64,000 nt of DNA from UBA2991 sp965221735 (GCA_965221735.1 OZ244910.1:2666001-2730000), one strand, 5' to 3'; shown: positions 50,974 to 59,715, numbered from the stretch's first letter. Translations and numbers: made by a program. The notes: generated from the letters alone by a model not told the origin.

Positions 50974-51978
50974 ATGGAAGAACATACGACGTTGCCAGAT
51001 GCCGGAATCCAGTTCGTCGAAACCGAGGGGAGCCCGATTCTCCTCGGTCGTGACATGGAAGAATGGCAGCGGGTTCGCGTCGCCGTGAGCGATCTCCAGA
51101 TTGCGCTGGGGGGCTTCGACGCCCAGCCAGCGGAGCGGCTGCCGGAGTCGATGCCGTTCCTTGCCCGACAGTGCTCCGTGTTCCTGAGAAAGCTGGCGAT
51201 CGGCGACAGGTGGACTGCCCGCGCGTTGAGCGTTGAAACCTGCCAGGCCATCGGCCTCGATTTCTGCCGGCTGCGCATCCCGGCTGCGACGCACAGGGCC
51301 GTACTGACTCCAGTCAGCACGGTCGGGGGCGGCATGGCCATCACGAAGTTGAACGATGAGACTGGAGAGCCGGAGGCCCACAGCGAGTTCACGATAGGGC
51401 CGCAACGGCTGGTCTTTGCCATCCAGTGGCCTCTGCCGGGTCTTGCCGGCTGGGGGGACAACCCCACTCCCGAGTCCCCTTGGAGGATGGAGCCGGACGG
51501 GCTGTTCGACTCCGAGGCGTCGCTTGGCCACGATTGCGATCGCTGGCTCGGCCAGCAACTCGTGAGATTGGACGACGAGCACTTCACGCTCGGCCAGATC
51601 ATCAGGATGGTCGTCAACACCGAGGGTGCGCATGCTCCGCCGTTGGACCGGCTCATGATTCCGAAGGGCACGAAGGACGAGGCGCGGCGCAAGATCGTTG
51701 ACAACTACAAGATGCACATCCTCGGACGCATCACCGTCTTCGGTGTCAGGTACGACCATCTGGTCACGATTCTGGCTGGCCTGCACCTGTACTACCGGCT
51801 GACCAGAAGCGGGATAAGTGAGCAGCTTGGAGGGCCTGCCTCCATCCCCGTGGTCCGCATCGCACACGACCTGCCAGCCGGCCTGGAGTGGCTGGACTTC
51901 GACGGTGGGCTTGCACCCGCCATCCGCCCCGAAGGGCGCACGATAGTGCACACGGTCAGGGTTCCGAAGGCTCGGTAG
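50974..51978 (+). CDS. Hypothetical protein (334 residues)
   Basis: ATG 50974 is chosen; a GTG at 50938 in frame is an alternative, and neither has a strong Shine-Dalgarno. The protein is soluble, with segments PFLARQCSVFLRKLAIGDRW, GQIIRMVVNTEGAHAPPLDR and DNYKMHILGRITVFGVRYDH. No catalytic pattern was recognised. It lies in an accessory island among defence-type genes. Confidence 0.65.
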   Translation: MEEHTTLPDAGIQFVETEGSPILLGRDMEEWQRVRVAVSDLQIALGGFDAQPAERLPESMPFLARQCSVFLRKLAIGDRWTARALSVETCQAIGLDFCRLRIPAATHRAVLTPVSTVGGGMAITKLNDETGEPEAHSEFTIGPQRLVFAIQWPLPGLAGWGDNPTPESPWRMEPDGLFDSEASLGHDCDRWLGQQLVRLDDEHFTLGQIIRMVVNTEGAHAPPLDRLMIPKGTKDEARRKIVDNYKMHILGRITVFGVRYDHLVTILAGLHLYYRLTRSGISEQLGGPASIPVVRIAHDLPAGLEWLDFDGGLAPAIRPEGRTIVHTVRVPKAR

Positions 51979-52321
51979 AACGAATATTGGGGATGTCCGG
52001 AGCGAAGGGTTCGGACCGCGCCGCATCGCCTGGGCGTTGAGGCTTGCCCGCCGCACCTCAAGTGGAAGCGCGATGGACGCGGAGACGGTGCGCGGCGCCC
52101 GCGCGATCGTCGTCGCCTCGATCGCCGACCTCGCCCGCCGTAACTGAGCGGCACCCTGGTGGGCGGCTACTCCTCGACGCTCTTCCATCTCCTCTACCGG
52201 TTCAGCCCGGAGATCCGGGGGGAGTTGTGAGGCATGGGAGCAGTGCGTCCGTCCCCAGCGTTGGATGGGATTGCCCGGCGGCGCTATCCTCACTCGGAGA
52301 CCGCTTGTGGGGAGGGCTGCC
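51979..52321. other. Relic-containing stretch
   Basis: Two short in-frame coding-like pieces end in stops: AMDAETVRGARAIVVASIAD (52070-52147) and GTLVGGYSSTLFHLLYRFSP (52150-52230). They lack starts and look like the 3' ends of deleted genes. The region ends with GGGGAGGG before ATG 52322. Confidence 0.35.
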
Positions 52322-52591
52322 ATGGCCGTACGCCGACCCATCGACGAGACCGGCCGCCTCGGCGATGAGATATACGAGCGCGACATCCGCGCTGAGGTCG
52401 AGGACGACCACCATGGTGAGTACGTCGCCATCGACGTAGACAGCGGCGGCTGGGCTATTGGCGGTGAGTTGTTGGACGCATCAGATCGTCTGCGGGCCGA
52501 GCGCCCCGGCGCCGTCGATGTCTGGCTGATCCGCGTCGGCCACCGGGCCGTAGCTCGCATCGGCGGCGCAGCCCCGCGGAGCAGTGGGTGA
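52322..52591 (+). CDS. Small protein coupled to an aspartyl protease
   Basis: This 89-residue protein begins MAVRRPIDETGRLGDEIYER and contains RAEVEDDHHGEYVAIDVDSG, a tail VDVWLIRVGHRAVARIGG, and an acidic N-terminal half. ATG 52322 is preceded by GGGGAGGG. Its stop overlaps the GTG of the next gene (GTGA), so the two are translationally coupled. A truncated paralogue is at 48218. Pairs of this kind recur next to clan AA proteases in other bacteria to my knowledge, but no function is established. It could be the partner, inhibitor or substrate of the protease. Confidence 0.8.
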   Translation: MAVRRPIDETGRLGDEIYERDIRAEVEDDHHGEYVAIDVDSGGWAIGGELLDASDRLRAERPGAVDVWLIRVGHRAVARIGGAAPRSSG

Positions 52592-52959
52592 TCGAGGGAT
52601 TCGTTAACGCGGCCCACGAGGCGGTCATCAGACTGTTCCTGCAGGGACCGGCGGGGCAGGCGATAGCGGTAGAAGCCGTCGTCGATACGGGGTTCAACCG
52701 GTTCATCGCCTTGCCTGTGGAGATCATCGTCGCGTTGGAGGCCACTCCGGCCGGATCCAACCGGGTGGTTCTCGGCGATGGCAGCGAGGCATCCCTCGAT
52801 GTCTACGGCGTCACGGTCCTCTGGGAAGGCGTCCCGAAGCGCGTCGACGCCTATGCCGCTGACACCACCCCGCTCGTCGGGATGCGGCTGCTCCACGGGC
52901 ATAGCCTGTACGTCGAGGTCGAGGACGGCGGGCGCGTCGCAATCGAGGCGAGAGCGTAG
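52588..52959 (+). CDS. Clan AA (retropepsin-like) aspartic protease
   Basis: The 123-residue protein has the Asp-Thr-Gly active-site triad at residues 33-35 (VEAVVDTGFNRFIALP), followed by the flap-like and hydrophobic-hydrophobic-Gly segments (DTTPLVGMRLLHGHSLYVEV) typical of single-domain retropepsin-like proteases. These act as dimers, each subunit contributing one DTG. It starts with GTG 52588 overlapping the upstream small gene. The target protein is unknown; the coupled small protein is a candidate. Confidence 0.8.
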   Translation: MIEGFVNAAHEAVIRLFLQGPAGQAIAVEAVVDTGFNRFIALPVEIIVALEATPAGSNRVVLGDGSEASLDVYGVTVLWEGVPKRVDAYAADTTPLVGMRLLHGHSLYVEVEDGGRVAIEARA

Positions 52960-52994
52960 CGTAGCGACGTCAATCGCCGTATACGAATGCCCAG

Positions 52995-53312
52995 ATGCAA
53001 GAGCCGACAGACCAAGCGGAACTGAGAGTTCGCCTCGACGAGTCGCTAGTGAGCGTCCAGGCTCACGATGCCTCCAAGCAGTCGATCCGGGAAGCTCACG
53101 GGCAACAGCGGGAACGCCGAGACCTGGCAGAGCAGGAGTGGCTTCGCCCTCGATTCAGGAGTGTGATCGAGCACTTTGCCGAGTCCTCCGAGGTTGACGT
53201 GCAGAAGGTACGCCCTGTCCTGGTCGCCCAACACGGTTCACCAGTACCGTTCGTTCCGTTCAGTCATTCCAATCGCCCTCGCACCTCTGGGCCGGCACCT
53301 CCGCCGGCCTGA
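52995..53312 (+). CDS. Hypothetical short protein, doubtful end
   Basis: ATG 52995 opens a helical, charged frame (LRVRLDESLVSVQAHDASKQ, LAEQEWLRPRFRSVIEHFAE, VDVQKVRPVLVAQHG). It looks coding to about 53245, then overlaps the 3' end of the convergent FRG gene with low-quality sequence. It may be truncated. No family. Confidence 0.4.
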   Translation: MQEPTDQAELRVRLDESLVSVQAHDASKQSIREAHGQQRERRDLAEQEWLRPRFRSVIEHFAESSEVDVQKVRPVLVAQHGSPVPFVPFSHSNRPRTSGPAPPPA

Positions 53313-54607
53313 CGCCTCGCCCCGCCGTCGACGCTCGCCGGATACGTGATAAGGGGCCCTTCGATGCCCGCCTTGTAGGTGTACTCGAGGCTCTCGATTT
53401 CCACCTTGAGATCCGGGGTGGCGTGATCGATCGCCTCCAGCACCAGCGTCTCCCGGACCGGCCAGCGGATGGGGTGGGAGTCCACGCCCTGGTAACCGTC
53501 CGGGTTCAGCAGCGAGAACTCCCAGGTTCCGCCTATCTCGGGTGGCAGCGCCGGGAAGGTCACGTAGGCCTCCTTCTTGTCCAACTCCTGTGCGGACCAT
53601 TGCCCAGGTCCGTGACCGATCTCGAGTTCGGCTCCGACAGGTGTAGCGGCATCACCAACCAGCCGAACCCGGAATCCGGGGAACACCTCCGTTGCGGCAG
53701 CCCCCGCATCTCGGTCGATGCGTTCCGCGTACGCGGACTCCATCTCTTCCGGGAACGCTCGAGGATCGCGGGGGAAGCCGCTCCGAAACGCTGCGATGTC
53801 AGCAAGGGCCTCTTCTCTCCGATCCGCATACCAGGACGAGATGCCGCGGTAGTAGTGCAGGTCCAATGCCGGTGCGTCGACGAGCTGTTCGTAATGGGCG
53901 AAGAAGCGGAGTGCGCCTTCGTATTCGCCAGCCTCGCTGGCTCGCACGCCCGCGTGCCACTCCGCTTCAGGATCACGTAGTCGGTCTTGGTCGCGGATAA
54001 ACCCCGACAGATCGTTGTAGACCGTCGAGGCTTCGATGCCGTACACCACCCGCAGGTGGGAGAGGATCTCCGGCTTGAGCGCGCTTGGGATCTTCACAGT
54101 GGTGACGTGCTCCTCGTCGATATAGCCCTTCTCGGGCTCGACCCAGAGGCTCTTCTGCACGTCCGTCATGTTGGCCGGGGTGCCACGTTCTAAGAGCTTG
54201 TACGGAGCGATCACGTCACCCTGGTCGCGACTGACGAGTGGCTTCTCCATGAGGATGACGCGGCCGTCCTTGTCGGGCGAGTGGTACGAGGCGAAGAACA
54301 GCGCGATGTTGAGGTCGCGCGTGAAGTCGATCAGGTTCGTCTTGCCGCCCAGGTGCTGGAGGCTCGTCAGAACGTCGTCGTCGCTGAGATATGGCGCGTA
54401 CTGCCGCGCGCGCTCGATCCAGCGTCGCTGGGCGGAGTTGATGTCGAAGTACTGGTCGTCGATCTCGTAGAGCTGGCGGTAGAGGCCCGACGAGATCCGC
54501 CCGAAGGGCTCCGGCTCGCCGCGATAGATGCCTCGGCTCCCCAGTTCGTGGGCTTGGCCGATCAGTCGGGCCAGCAGATCCTGGAGTCCGTCGCTTGGTG
54601 TGTGCAT
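53264..54607 (-). CDS. FRG-domain protein with TPR-like and beta C-terminal parts
   Basis: The 447-residue protein starts at ATG 54607. The N-terminal FRG domain has GIYRGEPEPFGRISSGLYRQ near 26-45 and LQHLGGKTNLIDFTRDLNIA near 84-103, the family's signature blocks. A helical TPR-like region follows at about 230-290 (EWHAGVRASEAGEYEGALRF), then a beta-rich region (ELEIGHGPGQWSAQELDKKE). FRG domains are frequent in phage-defence loci, where they are suspected toxic or NAD/nucleic-acid-processing effectors. It lies 63 bp downstream of the MBL gene in the same direction, so it is likely the last gene of the operon. Confidence 0.85.
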   Translation of the reverse strand: MHTPSDGLQDLLARLIGQAHELGSRGIYRGEPEPFGRISSGLYRQLYEIDDQYFDINSAQRRWIERARQYAPYLSDDDVLTSLQHLGGKTNLIDFTRDLNIALFFASYHSPDKDGRVILMEKPLVSRDQGDVIAPYKLLERGTPANMTDVQKSLWVEPEKGYIDEEHVTTVKIPSALKPEILSHLRVVYGIEASTVYNDLSGFIRDQDRLRDPEAEWHAGVRASEAGEYEGALRFFAHYEQLVDAPALDLHYYRGISSWYADRREEALADIAAFRSGFPRDPRAFPEEMESAYAERIDRDAGAAATEVFPGFRVRLVGDAATPVGAELEIGHGPGQWSAQELDKKEAYVTFPALPPEIGGTWEFSLLNPDGYQGVDSHPIRWPVRETLVLEAIDHATPDLKVEIESLEYTYKAGIEGPLITYPASVDGGARRQAGGGAGPEVRGRLE

Positions 54608-54670
54608 GCAAGCCTTCCTGCCCCGGGGGGCAACCGGGGCGCGCTCGACCTGGGAGTTACAGCCCTGTGG

Positions 54671-55654
54671 TTACCCTGGCGTGCGACGGCACAGGGCCGT
54701 CGGGGCATTGGTGCGAATGAACTCGAGGTGCGTGCTGCGTGCGGGGAAGTAGCCGGAGTCACCAGGCTCGAGGACCACTTCAATGGAGCCTGCACAACAG
54801 GAGTCTGTAGCGGCGCCCCGCGAGTAGGCAGCGTGCAGGGGAGGTGCGTCCGTGGGCAACTCAGCCGCGCAGTGCTCCGAGAGCTGTGTACAGGCGACGT
54901 GAGCGTCGTGGGATGCGCGTAGCACGGCCGCAACTATCTCGGGCCGTGGCGTCCGGTAGCGACCCCTGCCGATCGAAAAGACCACCAGCTTCGCCTCCAC
55001 AGCCTTCGTCAGGGCCTCGGCGAACGCATCCGGGTCGGACCGCCCCGGTCGGCCACCGTGGTGCGGGAATATCAGCACGTCCGCCCGGATGTCCGGGGTG
55101 TTCGCGCTGAGGCTCTCGAGTCCGACCTGGTCGATGTCGCCGGCCACCAGGACGCGAGGCACATCCCCGGACCAGATCCGTATGACCGCTGACATCGCGT
55201 TTGGCGTGAGCTGCCGGTCGTCCGCGGTCCTGCCTTGCGCGGTCCTGATCGCCAGTTCTTGCGAGGGCGCGAGCACCTCCAGGCGAACGTCGCCCGCCTC
55301 CAGATCGGCCGTGCTGGCGTCGGTCAACTCGAGCCGGAACGCCGCGCCCCGGCTCTTGGCATCGATCATCACGGACACGAAGTCTCGCCACAACTCGGTC
55401 TCGCGCACGTCCGGATTCACCAGGACGCGACCCACCTGGAGGTCGGTGTTCGAGAGCAACAGCGAGATGCCGCCGAAGTGGTCCGCATCCGCGTGGGAGA
55501 CCAGCACGGTGTCAACGCGGGTGATGCCCTGCTCAGCGAGGAACCGAAGGAGCGTGTCGCCGCGGCCACCGTCGATCACCGACACGTAGGGTGGGTCCTG
55601 AACGACCGTGGCGGACCCGTGTCCGACATCGAGAATCCATGCCCTACGAGTCAA
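54671..55654 (-). CDS. ComEC-like metallo-beta-lactamase-fold hydrolase
   Basis: The protein of about 327 residues opens with RAWILDVGHGSATVV, the strand and DVGHG/DVGQG motif of the ComEC/Rec2-type MBL family, then SVIDGG and the metal-binding HADADHFGG (HxDxDH). Later motifs are VLVAGDID and FPHHGGRPG. This soluble stand-alone form lacks the competence membrane domain. The start is probably TTG 55654, overlapping the receiver gene by 11 bp; an ATG at 55708 would overlap it by 65 bp. The C-terminal tail after about 290 is Cys-rich. Such enzymes hydrolyse phosphodiester or related bonds, so it may be a nuclease-type effector of this operon. Confidence 0.85.
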   Translation of the reverse strand: MTRRAWILDVGHGSATVVQDPPYVSVIDGGRGDTLLRFLAEQGITRVDTVLVSHADADHFGGISLLLSNTDLQVGRVLVNPDVRETELWRDFVSVMIDAKSRGAAFRLELTDASTADLEAGDVRLEVLAPSQELAIRTAQGRTADDRQLTPNAMSAVIRIWSGDVPRVLVAGDIDQVGLESLSANTPDIRADVLIFPHHGGRPGRSDPDAFAEALTKAVEAKLVVFSIGRGRYRTPRPEIVAAVLRASHDAHVACTQLSEHCAAELPTDAPPLHAAYSRGAATDSCCAGSIEVVLEPGDSGYFPARSTHLEFIRTNAPTALCRRTPG

Positions 55655-56357
55655 GGTGGGAGACCATGGGCTCGGGCGCCCGCTCGAACTCGCGGAAATA
55701 GAGTTCACTCTCGGAACGACAACCGATGTTCACGCTGGCGAACAACCGCATCGGCAGTCCGAGACCGGCCGTGAGGGTGCGTCTGATCGCAGGGTCCTCG
55801 ATGAGGTCGAGCGGGAAGCGGACGGCATGGTCCGGGTTCCACGTATGCACGACCGCATCCACGACCGGTATCTCGCTCTCGCTGGACACGCTCTCGACCC
55901 GGACGAGTGTGCGCCACAGCTGGCGTTCCGGGGCGATTTCACCGGCAAGCTCGCTCTCGCACCGCTTGAGCGCCGCGAGCAGCTCGTCGGGGTCGAGAGC
56001 ACTCCTGTCCATCAGTGAGGGAATCTCCGCCCGGTGCAGCTTGATCGACGTCTCGCTGTCGATCGCCGAGAACGTTGAGAGCAGGACTCCCGGGATGCCC
56101 CTGCGGAACAGATTCGCGACGAACTCCGCACCGGTGAAAGACGCGAATCCCGTCTGCGAGAGCCGATGATCACAGATCACTGCGTCACAACCTTCTGACC
56201 GGACCCGCTCCAGCAACTGGTCCGTTGTACCGAAGGCACCTGCCGTCTCGCTGAAGATCGAAGGGATGAGGTCCGCTTCTTCGGCGATGCCGGCGGCGGT
56301 CTCCGCCTGTCCCTCGCGGTCATCCACCACCGCGACCCGGGTCCCGGCAGCGATCAT
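55644..56357 (-). CDS. Receiver-domain protein with novel C-terminal domain
   Basis: The 237-residue protein begins MIAAGTRVAVVDDREGQAET, with the acidic pair VDD and the candidate phospho-acceptor Asp in DAVICDHRLS near residue 60, then VLLSTFS (Ser/Thr position). The usual Lys near PSLMDRSAL is not evident. After about 125 a C-terminal region without DNA-binding character follows (ERQLWRTLVRVESVSSESEI, FASVNIGCRSESELYFREFE). ATG 56357 overlaps the kinase stop (ATGA). It is likely the phosphorelay partner of the upstream kinase, with a non-transcriptional output. Confidence 0.85.
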   Translation of the reverse strand: MIAAGTRVAVVDDREGQAETAAGIAEEADLIPSIFSETAGAFGTTDQLLERVRSEGCDAVICDHRLSQTGFASFTGAEFVANLFRRGIPGVLLSTFSAIDSETSIKLHRAEIPSLMDRSALDPDELLAALKRCESELAGEIAPERQLWRTLVRVESVSSESEIPVVDAVVHTWNPDHAVRFPLDLIEDPAIRRTLTAGLGLPMRLFASVNIGCRSESELYFREFERAPEPMVSHLDS

Positions 56358-58405
56358 CGCTGTGCTCCGGCCAGCGGGAGGTCGATGATGAACTCGGCGC
56401 CCCCGAGTTCTCCCTGAGGGACCGCCCGGGCTTCCCCGCCAAGATCGACGACCGTGTCCCGCACAATCGTGAGCCCGAGGCCCGTGCCGTTCTCGTCGCT
56501 CGTGACGCCGGGGAGCCACACCCGGTCTGCGAGTTGCGGCCGGATGCCAGGACCGTTGTCGAGCACGCCGATAAGCACACGCTCTCCAGAGACAGACGAT
56601 CGGACGGCAAGTGCTCGCGGCCCGAGACTCGCATCCCGTGACTTGAACGCCTTGACGGCGTTCGTGAGGAGATTCGACATGATCGCCTCAAGGTCTGCTA
56701 GCGACCCCTGCACCTGTGGGGCGTCGTCACTCAGGGTGCAGGTGACGTCGACGCGCGCGTCTTCCAGGTAGGGTCCGAGGAGCACCAGTGTGTCGCGGAT
56801 GGCGATGTTGACATCTACGACCGTGCGACGGCGCTTGCTCTTCTTGAGCATGCCCAGGGGCAATGTGGCGAAACGGGCCACGAGTTCCGCCGACCGCTTG
56901 ACCGCCTTGATCTGCGTGGCAACCGTCGCTTCGTACTTCGTCGCGAGCGCTCGCCGGACTCGCCGCTCGACCGCGTGGACCGACGTGGTGAGTTCGGTCG
57001 CTGGGCCCTCGATCTCGTGGGCGAACACCGACACGGCGGTGCCGACGCTGGCTAGGGTCTTGTAGAGCGTTAGTTCCTCGCGGAGGCGTTCCCGTTGGGA
57101 TGCCCGCGCTGACTCGAGCTCGCGAGCCGCCTGCGCGACCGCACGCTGATCATCCGGCGGGAGCCTGCCGATCTTCTCCTTGAGGTTCTTGTCGGCCGCT
57201 TCCGCATGGTCGTCGGTCTGACGCTTCTTCTCCGCTCTTAGCGCTTCTCGCTCGGCTAGGCGCTTGGCCTGCATCCATTCCAGCGCCTCGACTGCAAACC
57301 TGCGAAGGTCACGGAATGCCTCGTTGTCGATGAATCCTGTGCGGTCCGTTCTCTGGAGGAGTTCCCCGCTCTCATCCTGGACGGTCACGCGCCCGAGCGA
57401 CGTGTTTGTCGATGGACGAAGCTCCGGGTCCTGGGCGCGGCGGAGGTTCATGTCCAGCCAGTCCTGCCCCTCGTCGCCGTAGGGCCGGACGCGCAGGCCT
57501 CGGTGGTAGAGGTGAACGCCTCCGACCTCCCCGAGCCACCTTCGGACCTCCCCAACGGTGGCGGACCGGCCTGCAAAGGAATCCCTCCCCAGGATGAAAA
57601 CCCAGAGTTCGAAGCTGGCGGGAGGGGTCTGATAGGGACTGGCAAGATCGTCGCTCCCGGTCGTCCACCGGGCCGTGCCGGAACGGTCGAAGATCTTGGC
57701 GGAAGCGAATCCGTCGTCATCAAGGCTGGCGACGAGACGAAACTCGCTGTCGTCGAAGTATGCCGTGTTGACGAGCTCCTCAAGATCCTTGAACGCTGGC
57801 GCGACGAGCTCCGTCCTGAAGCCTGCCGGATCACCAAACGGATCTGTCAGGAGCAGCAGTTCCCGCGCGAGTTGGCGCACCTCGCGCTCGCGCGCCGCCG
57901 TGTTCAGACCGCGAATTGTGATGCGCGTTCCGGGTCGCGGCTCAGACTCAGAGCGCTCGACGTCGAGTCCGACATCCTCTACGACATCACTGCTCGCGAA
58001 GTCGGCCCACCGTATCCGGAGCGAGTATTCGACACCCGGTTCAGCGAGGGGCTGCGTCGTCAGGAGCACCTCCTCACCCATCCTGAGTGCTCCGAGGCGC
58101 CCCAGACCCTTGCTGCCGGCCGGAAGCCTGTCACGCCGCGTGCGACTCCCCGGGACCTTGCGGGACCGGCCCAGGACCAGCCATCCATCCTGGATGTCCT
58201 GGAGCGACATTCCATCGCCATCGTCGCGGATCACGACGGTGCCTCCGGCCTTCTCGGTATCGATGAGTTCAACGGAGCAGACGGTGGCGTCGGCGTCGTA
58301 CGAGTTCTTCACGAGCTCGATGATCCCCTGATCGAAACTCGTGACGAGCTCCTCGCCGAGCCGCTGCAGAATGTCTGTCGAGAAGCGGAAGGTGGCGGTG
58401 CTCAC
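56354..58405 (-). CDS. Dual-GHKL ATPase: MORC/Hsp90-like domain plus histidine kinase
   Basis: The 683-residue protein starts at GTG 58405, overlapping the methylase stop (GTGA). The N-terminal GHKL domain (about 10-125) has ELVKNSYDADA (N box), VVIRDDGDGM (G1) and SKGLGRLGALRMG, as in MORC/MutL/Hsp90-type ATPases. A middle region of about 300 residues resembles the transducer half of such proteins. A coiled-coil linker (AKRLAEREALRAEKKRQ) follows. The histidine-kinase part has VFAHEIEGPATEL (H box, His near 463), NLLTNAVKAFKSRD (N box near 577), VLDNGPGI and GTGLGLTIV. No membrane segment is present, so it is a cytosolic sensor. Family knowledge suggests the first ATPase domain senses a ligand, perhaps DNA, and drives phosphotransfer to the receiver encoded next. 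Confidence 0.88.
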   Translation of the reverse strand: MSTATFRFSTDILQRLGEELVTSFDQGIIELVKNSYDADATVCSVELIDTEKAGGTVVIRDDGDGMSLQDIQDGWLVLGRSRKVPGSRTRRDRLPAGSKGLGRLGALRMGEEVLLTTQPLAEPGVEYSLRIRWADFASSDVVEDVGLDVERSESEPRPGTRITIRGLNTAAREREVRQLARELLLLTDPFGDPAGFRTELVAPAFKDLEELVNTAYFDDSEFRLVASLDDDGFASAKIFDRSGTARWTTGSDDLASPYQTPPASFELWVFILGRDSFAGRSATVGEVRRWLGEVGGVHLYHRGLRVRPYGDEGQDWLDMNLRRAQDPELRPSTNTSLGRVTVQDESGELLQRTDRTGFIDNEAFRDLRRFAVEALEWMQAKRLAEREALRAEKKRQTDDHAEAADKNLKEKIGRLPPDDQRAVAQAARELESARASQRERLREELTLYKTLASVGTAVSVFAHEIEGPATELTTSVHAVERRVRRALATKYEATVATQIKAVKRSAELVARFATLPLGMLKKSKRRRTVVDVNIAIRDTLVLLGPYLEDARVDVTCTLSDDAPQVQGSLADLEAIMSNLLTNAVKAFKSRDASLGPRALAVRSSVSGERVLIGVLDNGPGIRPQLADRVWLPGVTSDENGTGLGLTIVRDTVVDLGGEARAVPQGELGGAEFIIDLPLAGAQR

Positions 58406-59715
58406 GATTCCCACCAGGGCATTTCGCGGAGGGCTCGCACCGTTAGATGTCGACAGCGAATCCGACCATTGAGCCACTGCTTTGCACGGGTGGAGTCGAG
58501 CAGGCGAACGAGCTGACGGCAGGTATCGACAGAACTGTCCTGGGGCTTCAGCACGATCAGGTGATTCTCGACGAGCACGTCCTGCGAACCAAGGACGATG
58601 GTGCCCAGGCCCCGTGAGCCGTCGTTGGGGCGAGATGTCCTCCGGACAACAACGAACGGCGGGCTGAACAGCCGACTTGTGAATCCACCTCGCTCGGCAG
58701 TCTCCGCGTCGAATTCGCCGCCGAGCGGGATCGTCCGAGCGTGCAGGTAGGGTCGGGCGGGACCGGACTCAGCGTCGCGGTGGGGGACCACCGGACCGAC
58801 GTGAACGTCGAACCTGTCGCCGACCTGCTCCGCTGAGGGCTGGTGCCACCACGGCGCGGAGGGGGCATCGGCGGGGTCATCCGCTACGACTCCGCTCAGG
58901 ACGAACACGTCGATGTCCGTCCACCGATCGAAGCGCCCGTACGGCTCGATCGACGAGACGCGGAGCAAACTCTCAATGTGCGATCGCAGTCGCTCATATC
59001 GTGATCCCGTCCGGATGACATCGGGGAGGATGGCTGTCAGCCGCGTCCCGGGCAGGGCGCCTTCGACTGCGGCCGCGAGGAACATGGCTGCGTGGCTGGT
59101 GCGCCCGCTCGCCCATTGCGTCCCGGGAGGTGCGACTCGGTACGTGAACGGCGGGTTCATGACGATGTGCGCGGCGGGCGGAGTGCCGCGGAGCAGCTCG
59201 AGGCCGTCGCCGACCTGAATGCCTGGCAGGACTTCGGGGAGGGTACGTGTCTGCGTGGGGCCAATCACAGAAGCACCTCGAGCGACCGCCAGGAGCACCA
59301 GGCGGGCCTTGGTGAGCCTCACAAACGCCGGGTCGATGTCGCGACCGTGAAGCAGGCCACCCCAGCAGCGCATCGTCTGCTCCAGGTCGTGATCAACCGG
59401 CAACGCCTTCGCGGCCTCGATCAATAGATCTCCTGCCCCGACTGCGGGATCGAGCGTCAGCCCAGCTGACTCGGGCTCTTCAGGACATGCGGCGAATGCT
59501 GCGGCGCGGAGATCAGAGCTACTAAAGAAGGCGCCTGTGTCCCTCCGAGCTTCGAGGGGAACCGTCTCGCGGAGTGTAACTGCAGCTTGGCCGTCCAGAA
59601 GCTCGGGGGGGACCTCTGTGGGCCGCTCAACTCGAGCGAGGCCCAAGGCTGCCTCCGCTCTATCTTCGACCGAGGAGACGTAGGACTCGAACGTCGAGAC
59701 CGCTGTGGGCTTCAT
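58402..59715 (-). CDS. N6-adenine DNA methylase (type I/IIG-like M subunit)
   Basis: The 437-residue protein starts at ATG 59715. The amino-methyltransferase motifs are DPAVGAGDLL (motif I, near 90) and NPPF (motif IV, near 186), separated by HGRDIDPAFVRLTKARL. Before motif I is RRDTGAFFSSSDLRAAAFAA, as in HsdM/TaqI-like enzymes. After the catalytic part, WWHQPSAEQVGDRFD and PPFVVVRRTSRPND resemble the C-terminal target-recognition part of TaqI-type enzymes. No HsdR, HsdS or restriction subunit accompanies it. Its stop overlaps the kinase start, tying methylation to the phosphorelay genes. Confidence 0.88.
   Translation of the reverse strand: MKPTAVSTFESYVSSVEDRAEAALGLARVERPTEVPPELLDGQAAVTLRETVPLEARRDTGAFFSSSDLRAAAFAACPEEPESAGLTLDPAVGAGDLLIEAAKALPVDHDLEQTMRCWGGLLHGRDIDPAFVRLTKARLVLLAVARGASVIGPTQTRTLPEVLPGIQVGDGLELLRGTPPAAHIVMNPPFTYRVAPPGTQWASGRTSHAAMFLAAAVEGALPGTRLTAILPDVIRTGSRYERLRSHIESLLRVSSIEPYGRFDRWTDIDVFVLSGVVADDPADAPSAPWWHQPSAEQVGDRFDVHVGPVVPHRDAESGPARPYLHARTIPLGGEFDAETAERGGFTSRLFSPPFVVVRRTSRPNDGSRGLGTIVLGSQDVLVENHLIVLKPQDSSVDTCRQLVRLLDSTRAKQWLNGRIRCRHLTVRALREMPWWES

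Noticed and set aside
50275..52902. 875-codon minus-strand frame across three plus-strand genes
   Set aside because: It spans unrelated genes, has no domain signal, and the plus-strand proteins under it look genuine.
53264..59715. Assignment of the operon to BREX, DISARM, Detocs or a standard type I restriction system
   Set aside because: The signature components (PglZ, DrmA/B, the Detocs PNP effector, HsdR/HsdS) are not present. Only general similarity of two-component-like wiring is noted.
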